Made by a program: the position numbers and the translations under genes. From an uncultured Collinsella sp. (GTDB lineage Bacteria > Actinomycetota > Coriobacteriia > Coriobacteriales > Coriobacteriaceae), in contig URTL01000053.1 in the NCBI GenBank assembly GCA_900550785.1, positions 1-12,008 on the forward strand: a DNA stretch of 12,008 nt, read 5' to 3'. Below, in pieces: positions 5,903 to 12,008 of this stretch (the first letter of the stretch is position 1; every line of letters starts with the position of its first letter). Below the pieces are notes generated by a model. It was not told the origin of the DNA and did not search any database. It was given only the letters and a program-made list of their open reading frames with translations.

Positions 5903-6838
5903 CTAATTGACACGTTTTCCATTGTGACCGAAGGGCGTCTGGGCGTGAAGGGCAAACTTGGAGGGCGCATACCTTCCATCCATCATGCGCTCGATAAGGC
6001 CCTCGAGTTCAAGCGAACCCAAGAGTTTGAGTACGCCGACAGCATCGAGCGAGACGAGCGCCGCAATGTCGTCGACCTTGAGTGGAGAGGCGATGAGCGC
6101 ATGCATCACGGTCTGCTGCGTTGGATCCAGGTCGGCAATGCCGGGAGCATCGGGGCGCGAGTAGCGCAGGGTGCCGTAGATGCGTGAGATAGCCATCTCG
6201 ATAGATTCCTCGTCGATGATGCAGCAGGCACCGTTCGCAATGAGGTAATTCGTGCCACGCGACTCGGGCGATAGGATCGACCCCGGCACGGCAAGAAGTT
6301 CGCGCCCCAAATCCATAGCAGCCTCGGCTGTGGAAAACGTCCCAGAAGGCATACCCGCCTCGGATACAAAGAGGGCTTGCGACAGGGCCGCGATTACGCG
6401 ATTGCGGCGCGGAAAGGCGAACTTGCGCGGACCCATGCCCCACGGAGAGATCGACACGACCGCGCCACCCGTATCAAGCGTGCGCGTAATCAGCCCCGCG
6501 CTCGAACGCGGGTAGACCACGTCGGCGCCCGTCCCCAGCACCACAACGTGTTTGCCGCCGGCGTTGACCGCAGCCCAACCCGAGGCCTGGTCACAACCGA
6601 CCGCACCGCCCGAAACTACCGTCACTCCCGCCTCGACCGCAACCTTTGCCGCAAGCTCTGCCACGGCAAGACCATACGGCGAGGCCTTGCGCGCGCCGAT
6701 GATGGAGAGCGCGGGTGTCGAAAGCACCTCGGGGTTGCCGCGCACATAAAGCGTCTGGGGTATATCAGAAAGCTCCAAAACGGTCTCGGGATACAACGCA
6801 TCGCCTGGATGCAGCTCGAAGGTCCCCTCGGCCATCAT
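5903..6838 (-). CDS. dprA: DNA processing protein DprA (Smf family)
   Basis: DprA binds incoming single-stranded DNA and loads RecA during transformation; the gene is also widespread in bacteria not known to be competent. The 311-residue product starts directly with the Rossmann-like domain: ALSIIGARKASPYG (residues 43-56), VVSGGAVGCDQASGW (74-88), LGTGADVVYP (101-110), FPRRNRVIAALS (142-153), EAGMPSGTFSTAEAA (160-174), AVPGSILSPESRGTNYLI (183-200), then a winged-helix domain at 238-292. An N-terminal SAM domain is absent. The usual GLARGID is GGAVGCD here, so the pocket is divergent. ATG at 6838-6836 overlaps the comM TGA (ATGA) and follows GGAGG by five bases; a second ATG lies next to it. 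Longer upstream readings run into comM and lack family similarity. Confidence 0.94.
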   Translation of the reverse strand: MMAEGTFELHPGDALYPETVLELSDIPQTLYVRGNPEVLSTPALSIIGARKASPYGLAVAELAAKVAVEAGVTVVSGGAVGCDQASGWAAVNAGGKHVVVLGTGADVVYPRSSAGLITRTLDTGGAVVSISPWGMGPRKFAFPRRNRVIAALSQALFVSEAGMPSGTFSTAEAAMDLGRELLAVPGSILSPESRGTNYLIANGACCIIDEESIEMAISRIYGTLRYSRPDAPGIADLDPTQQTVMHALIASPLKVDDIAALVSLDAVGVLKLLGSLELEGLIERMMDGRYAPSKFALHAQTPFGHNGKRVN

Positions 6839-8358
6839 TGGTCCCTCCTTCCCTGGTACATCGCCGCCTCGAGCACGTGGTCCTGCGTCACTTGCTCGCT
6901 CTCGGCGACGTCGGCGATTGTACGCGCGATACGCACCAGGCGCACGATACCGCGGCCCGTGAGATGCGTGCGCTTCGACAGGCCGAGCACACACTTCTCC
7001 GCCGCATCATCGAGCTCGAAGGTCGAAACGACGCCGTCAATGGACCGCGTCTCGTCATCGTCGGACTCGGCATCCGCATCGTCCATACGGGACTCGCGCC
7101 AGGCGCGAAAGGCGCGACCGCGCACAACGTAGTCACGTAACTCGGCCGACGACATACCCTCCGCACCCTCGATAATCACTTGGGGATCGGGACGGGTCAC
7201 ATCGATCATCATGTCGATACGGTCGGCCAAAGGACCGCGCAGTTTAGACCGATAGCGCTCGACCATCGCCGCCGAGCAGCGACACGGCACCTCGCGATCC
7301 CCCAAAAAGCCGCAGGGGCAGGGATTGCTCGCAGCCAGCAGCTGAAAGCGCGACGGGAAGGTAAAGGCCCCGTCGACGCGTACGATCCTGACTTAGCCGC
7401 GCTCGATGGGCTGACGCAGTGTCTGCAGCACACCGGTGGGAAACTCGGCAAGCTCGTCCAAAAAGAGCACGCCGCCATGAGCAAGGCTGATCTCACCCGG
7501 GTGCACCGGGCGCCCACCGCCAATGAGGCCCGCCGTTGAAATGCTGTGATGGGGGCTTCGAAACGGCCGATGACCTGCCAATAAGCCATCGATGTTCTCG
7601 CCCAAGACCGAATGAATGCACAGCGCCTCCTGCTGATCCTCAACAGAAAGCTCGGGCAGAATGCCGGTCATACGGCGCGCGAGCATGGTCTTGCCCGAAC
7701 CGGGCGAGCCGATCATGAGCAGGCCGAGCTCGCCGGCTGCCGCAAGCGCCATGCCGCGTTTAGCGACTTCCTGCCCCAGTACGTCGGCATAGTCGAGCTC
7801 GGGCTCAAAGGTCGCCTCGACGCCCTCGGAATCCAAGTAGTGCCGGGCGGCATCGCCCATACCATGAGCAAGCTGAGACAAATGATCGATAAAGCCGCAA
7901 TCCACGCCCGCGAGTGGCACATGCTGGTCGGACCTGCCGGCGATAAAAGACAGCCCCATGTCGCGAGCCAGCAGCTGGAACGCCACCTCGCCTTTGACGG
8001 GAAGCACCGTACCGTCCAAGCCGAGCTCGCCGGCGATAAGGCAGCGATCGAGGTTGTCACGGGGAATCTGCCCATCGGCCGCTAGAACCGCGATGGCGAT
8101 GGGCAGGTCAAAGCCGCTACCGGTCTTGCGGATATCGCCGGGTGCCAGGTTAACGGTAATGCCCGAGCGCGGGATCTCGAACCCGGCGGAGCGCATCGCG
8201 CAGCGAATACGACCGCGTGACTCCATCACCTCCATACTCGGGATGCCGAGCATCTGGATGCCCGGGATGCCACCGGCAAGCGAGACCTCAACCGTGACGT
8301 GAATCGCCTCGACGCCGCGGATGCAGGCCGCGTGAACGGCAAACGTCTCGAACGCCAT
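6835..8358 (-). pseudogene. comM: ComM / YifB-type Mg-chelatase-like AAA+ ATPase, interrupted by an in-frame TAA
   Basis: ComM is a hexameric AAA+ helicase that promotes branch migration during natural transformation. The frame is 507 codons plus the final stop. Codons 1-321 give the N-terminal domain (AFETFAVHAACIRGVE, GIPGIQMLGIP), then GQEVAKRGMALAAAGE, Walker A GSPGSGKT (217-224), and Walker B VLFLDEL (297-303). Codon 322 (7395-7393) is TAA. The same frame continues with VRIVRVDGAFTFPSRF, AASNPCPCGF (342-351) and RYRSKLRGPLADRID, the expected next family motifs, to TGA at 6837-6835. No frame change is involved. Many relatives have Glu at this place, one base from TAA (GAA). ATG at 8358-8356 overlaps the yraN stop by one base. 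The short product lacks the arginine-rich and lid parts, so it is probably inactive; a sequence error is possible. Confidence 0.88.
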
Positions 8359-8843
8359 CACGACACCTGCCAATCGAACGCGTTGTACTGGTGCTCGATC
8401 TCGGCGATATGCCCGCCGCGAATGGTGACGCCCACGGCATCGAAGCGAATCGCCTTGAGCGGATAGTGCTCCATGAGATAGCAACTCGCGATGCGGCGGT
8501 AGCGGCGTTGCTTTTGGGCGTCCACGGCCTCCTCGGGAAAAACCCGCGTGTTGCAATCCAGTGCGACGCGCCTGGTCTTGACCTCCGCCATAGCCACGAC
8601 ATCGTCGAGCTCATCGAGCAGCACCAGGTCGGCCTCGCCCTCTGAGCATCGATAGCCTTGTTCCAGCAATGCATAGCCGCGCTCGTTAAAGTAATCGATT
8701 GCGATAAGCTCGCCCAGCATGCCCAGCTCGCGGGGACTGAGCCCCTTGATAAACTCGGGCGTCATCGCCCCGCAGTCGAGCTCGCCGTTTTCCCAACGCT
8801 CCTTGAGCTGCTGCGTCTTACTCTTTTTGCTTGCGGCACTCAT
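8358..8843 (-). CDS. yraN: YraN family (UPF0102) predicted endonuclease-like protein
   Basis: Small protein of the PD-(D/E)XK nuclease fold that often sits between rnhB and comM/dprA; its cellular role is not established. The 161-residue product has the family motifs in order: LGELIAIDYFNERGY (residues 43-57, with Glu44), SEGEADLVLLD (68-77, Glu70 and Asp72) and AMAEVKTRR (84-92, Glu87 and Lys89), the predicted metal-binding set. About 35 residues lie before the conserved core, longer than in most members. I chose ATG at 8843-8841 because AGGAG lies five bases upstream; the longer reading upstream has no ribosome site or family similarity. It opens the yraN-comM-dprA-trmFO-xerC block, downstream of the rnhB terminator. 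No clear promoter is visible in 8844-8941, although one would be expected. Confidence 0.92.
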   Translation of the reverse strand: MSAASKKSKTQQLKERWENGELDCGAMTPEFIKGLSPRELGMLGELIAIDYFNERGYALLEQGYRCSEGEADLVLLDELDDVVAMAEVKTRRVALDCNTRVFPEEAVDAQKQRRYRRIASCYLMEHYPLKAIRFDAVGVTIRGGHIAEIEHQYNAFDWQVS

Positions 8844-8941
8844 GGGGTCTCCTTTCCCGCACGCTGCATTGCCCCGATGATGAGGGCACCTTTCATGCGG
8901 GTAAGTACCGGAAGCAAACCAAAAGCTGACCAAATGCCGTC

Positions 8942-8981
8942 AAAAAAAGGACCGTACGCAGCAATGGTGCTGTATACGGCC
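8942..8981 (-). terminator. Rho-independent terminator after rnhB
   Basis: On the minus strand a GC-rich stem (arms 8969-8981 and 8949-8962, with one bulged base and a two-base mismatch) and a six-base loop is followed by seven T residues (8948-8942). It lies 52 bases after the rnhB stop and separates rnhB from yraN. The rest of the gap (8844-9032) holds the yraN ribosome binding site and nothing else I recognise. Confidence 0.82.
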
Positions 8982-9032
8982 CGCTACCAGCAGGTTTATA
9001 AAACCCCAGAGGTCCCTGTCTCCACAATTAGC

Positions 9033-9821
9033 CTAGAAAAGGCGCTCAGTCTGCAGAAAGTTTCCGCAAAAGCTCACGCGGTGCAGTGGACAAAGTCCAT
9101 GTTTGCGAATGGCCTCGATGTGCTCGGGGCTCGCATAGCCCTTCGACTCGGCCAGATGGTACTCGGGATACTCGGCGTCGTACTCGACCATCATCTCGTC
9201 ACGCGTGACCTTGGCCATGATGGACGCCGCGGCGATGCAGGCGATCTTGGCATCGCCCTTCACCACATCGCGCTCGTTGGGAACGGCACCCAGGGGGTTG
9301 CCATCCATGAGCACACAGTCGGGTTCAAGCCCCGTATCGGCCACGGCACCCGCAACGGCGGTACGGATAGCACGGGCCATACCCATCTCATCGATATCCT
9401 TAGGCGCGATATGGCAAAAACCGATCGCCGTCGCCACCTCGGCAATCTTCACTGAGAGCAACTCGCGGCGCGCGGGCGTGAGCTTTTTGGAATCGTTGAT
9501 ACCCCAGACGCGCGGCTCCATAGGAAGACAGACGGCGCACACTGTCAAAGGACCGGCCACCGATCCGCGACCTACCTCGTCGACACCAACGACCACCCCA
9601 TCGCCGCCAAGCTCATGCATAAGCTCGTACATGTCATTGACGCGCTCGCGCTCGGCAAGCTCTTTGGCATGGCGTTTGAGGGCGCGTTCGCAAGCCTTGA
9701 TCACCTGCTGGCGCGGATCCTCGCGATAATGCTCCACGAGGGCGGGAATCTCCTCAAACGTAGCGCTCGCCAGCTCGCCAGCAACTTGCGATGCCGAAAC
9801 CGAGCTCGTCATATTGGCCAT
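9033..9821 (-). CDS. rnhB: Ribonuclease HII
   Basis: Cuts RNA in RNA-DNA hybrids and at single ribonucleotides in DNA, starting ribonucleotide excision repair. The 262-residue product has a 75-residue N-terminal extension, as in the Bacillus enzyme, then the catalytic core: VVGVDEVGRGSVAGP (77-91; Asp81 and Glu82), NDSKKLT (109-115), VLMDGN (170-175; Asp173) and GDAKIACIAAASIMAKVTRD (189-208; Asp190). The four acidic residues fit the metal-binding DEDD set. The end has SKGYASPEHIEAIRKHGLCP and HRVSF. ATG at 9821-9819 is chosen because AGGAGG lies seven bases upstream; an ATG at 9839 would place that site inside the gene. It follows the rplS terminator with only 28 bases of spacer. Confidence 0.96.
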   Translation of the reverse strand: MANMTSSVSASQVAGELASATFEEIPALVEHYREDPRQQVIKACERALKRHAKELAERERVNDMYELMHELGGDGVVVGVDEVGRGSVAGPLTVCAVCLPMEPRVWGINDSKKLTPARRELLSVKIAEVATAIGFCHIAPKDIDEMGMARAIRTAVAGAVADTGLEPDCVLMDGNPLGAVPNERDVVKGDAKIACIAAASIMAKVTRDEMMVEYDAEYPEYHLAESKGYASPEHIEAIRKHGLCPLHRVSFCGNFLQTERLF

Positions 9822-9828
9822 ACCAGGC

Positions 9829-9834
9829 CCTCCT
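9829..9834 (-). promoter_or_regulatory. Ribosome binding site fixing the rnhB start
   Basis: AGGAGG on the minus strand seven bases before ATG at 9821-9819. It argues against the ATG at 9839-9837, which would add six residues and has no such site. Confidence 0.8.
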
Positions 9835-9850
9835 TGCATGCAAATCAGAT

Positions 9851-9880
9851 AAAAAGAAGGGCCACCCGAAGGTGACCCTT
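9851..9880 (-). terminator. Rho-independent terminator after rplS, TTCG loop
   Basis: On the minus strand a 10-bp stem with one T-G wobble (arms 9871-9880 and 9857-9866) closes a TTCG tetraloop and is followed by C and five T residues (9855-9851). A second short hairpin (GTCCA/TGGAC arms within 9882-9898) lies between it and the rplS stop. It should end most rplS transcripts. Confidence 0.87.
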
Positions 9881-9914
9881 GCGTCCAAACGAGTGGACAG
9901 ACGCTGCGATCTTC

Positions 9915-10256
9915 TTAGCGCTTCTCGGGAATGCGAGCAGCCTTGCCCACCTTGTCGCGGAGGTAGTACAGCTTGGCGCGACGGACGCGACCATGACGAA
10001 CGACCTCGAGCTTGGCGATCTTGGGGCTGTGAAGCGGGAAGGTACGCTCAACACCGACACCGAAGGACATCTTGCGGACGGTGAAGGTCTCGCGGGCACC
10101 GGCGCCGGCCATGCGGATGACGTCGCCCTGGAAGACCTGGATGCGCTCGCGGTCGCCTTCCTTAATGCGGTAGTGAACCTTGACGTTGTCGGCGACGCGA
10201 ACCTGAGGAATGTCCTCGCGGATCTGCTGACGCTCGATTGCGCGGATGTAATCCAT
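9915..10256 (-). CDS. rplS: 50S ribosomal protein L19
   Basis: Large-subunit protein located at the interface with the 30S subunit, contributing to an inter-subunit bridge. The 113-residue product is of normal length and reads through the family from MDYIRAIERQQIREDIPQ through VHYRIKEGDRERIQVFQGDVI (about residues 27-47), the conserved ETFTVRKMSFGVGVERTFPLHSP and VVRHGRVRRAKLYYLRD. I chose ATG at 10256-10254, seven bases after AAGGA; an in-frame TTG two codons earlier sits next to that site. It appears as a single-gene unit with promoter, leader hairpin and terminator, between ppdK and rnhB. The lepB gene found after rplS in several Actinobacteria is not here. Confidence 0.97.
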   Translation of the reverse strand: MDYIRAIERQQIREDIPQVRVADNVKVHYRIKEGDRERIQVFQGDVIRMAGAGARETFTVRKMSFGVGVERTFPLHSPKIAKLEVVRHGRVRRAKLYYLRDKVGKAARIPEKR

Positions 10257-10280
10257 GTGCAATTCCTTACTCTTCTAGAG

Positions 10281-10304
10281 GTGCCGTACCACCTTGGCCG
10301 GCAC
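10281..10304 (-). promoter_or_regulatory. Hairpin in the rplS leader, candidate L19 autoregulatory element
   Basis: On the minus strand GTGCCG and CGGCAC (10299-10304 and 10281-10286) pair, with three further pairs GCC/GGT inside and one bulged A, closing a five-base loop. The hairpin lies within the roughly 62-base leader, about 13 bases before the AAGGA site. L19 leaders that bind their own protein are known in Firmicutes; I cannot tell whether this is the same structure, so a control role is inference. Confidence 0.45.
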
Positions 10305-10325
10305 GTAGTTGAACAAACGTATTCG

Positions 10326-10353
10326 AGTATACACGCGCGGGTTTCTGCTGCAA
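10326..10353 (-). promoter_or_regulatory. Likely sigma-70-type promoter for rplS
   Basis: Minus-strand TTGCAG (10348-10353) and TATACT (10326-10331) are separated by 16 bases. Transcription would begin near 10319. It lies between the ppdK terminator and rplS, where a promoter is needed. Confidence 0.62.
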
Positions 10354-10393
10354 GAACAATTTTTTACGCAGACAAAAAGACAAAACCAGCACA

Positions 10394-10428
10394 TGAATAA
10401 CCGCCCGTCTCACGAATGAGACGGGCGG
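10394..10428 (-). terminator. Rho-independent terminator after ppdK, TTCG loop
   Basis: A perfect 12-bp GC-rich stem (arms 10417-10428 and 10401-10412) closes a TTCG loop on the minus strand and is followed by a moderately T-rich tail (TTATTCAT). It lies 38 bases after the ppdK stop; the stretch 10429-10466 between them holds nothing else I recognise. Confidence 0.85.
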
Positions 10429-10466
10429 CATGAAGGGGGCTACGCTAGGCGTCTAAACCCAAAACG

Positions 10467-12008
<1,542 letters not shown>

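Noticed and set aside
4698..5906. 402-codon open frame on the plus strand opposite trmFO
   Set aside because: A mirror of the trmFO codon pattern, with no recognisable domain; trmFO itself has all its family motifs.
6839..6994. Longer N-terminal reading of dprA
   Set aside because: The extra 52 residues are Arg/Ala-rich, lie within comM, and have no family similarity; ATG 6838 has a proper ribosome site.
6835..7395. Frameshift as the cause of the split comM
   Set aside because: Both halves are in one frame (the distance between them is a multiple of three) and family similarity resumes directly after the TAA, so it is a nonsense codon.
8530..8548. CGGG-A5-CCCG hairpin in yraN as a terminator
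   Set aside because: A four-bp stem with the A/T run in the loop, not after the stem.
8658..9455. 265-codon open frame on the plus strand running from yraN through the gap into rnhB
   Set aside because: It crosses a minus-strand terminator and two conserved genes and shows no domain or ribosome site.

Overview
The window is a 12 kb stretch of GC-rich bacterial chromosome in which every gene I can support lies on the minus strand. Gene content and order suggest a Coriobacteriia actinobacterium, most likely Collinsella or a close relative. That assignment is inference: the yraN-comM-dprA block resembles Actinobacteria, trmFO is more typical of Firmicutes, and base composition is high GC. It has not been checked by a database search.

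In transcription order (high to low coordinates) the layout is: the C-terminal part of pyruvate phosphate dikinase (ppdK) with a strong terminator; rplS (L19) with its own promoter, a leader hairpin and a terminator; rnhB (RNase HII) followed by a terminator; a tightly packed block yraN - comM - dprA - trmFO - xerC with overlapping or nearly touching ends; then rpsB (S2) - tsf (EF-Ts) with an upstream promoter, a terminator, and pyrH (UMP kinase) - frr (ribosome recycling factor) - uppS (undecaprenyl diphosphate synthase, cut by the window edge).

The genes are mostly housekeeping: translation (rplS, rpsB, tsf, frr), nucleotide and central carbon metabolism (pyrH, ppdK), the lipid carrier for cell-wall synthesis (uppS), RNA removal from DNA (rnhB), tRNA methylation (trmFO), chromosome dimer resolution (xerC) and DNA uptake or recombination (comM, dprA). 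The order is a reduced version of the Firmicutes rplS-rnhB-dprA-topA-trmFO-xerC-hslVU-rpsB-tsf-pyrH-frr-uppS neighbourhood.

I see no mobile element, CRISPR array, tRNA or obvious novel multi-gene system. The points worth a second look are local. A near-perfect intrinsic terminator sits inside the first 22 codons of uppS. comM is broken by one in-frame TAA at codon 322, with both halves otherwise well conserved. xerC has no ATG, GTG or TTG that would give a complete protein; the only well-placed start is an ATA overlapping the trmFO stop. The rplS and rpsB leaders contain hairpins, and terminators separate genes that have little room for new promoters. No intergenic gap exceeds about 220 bases.
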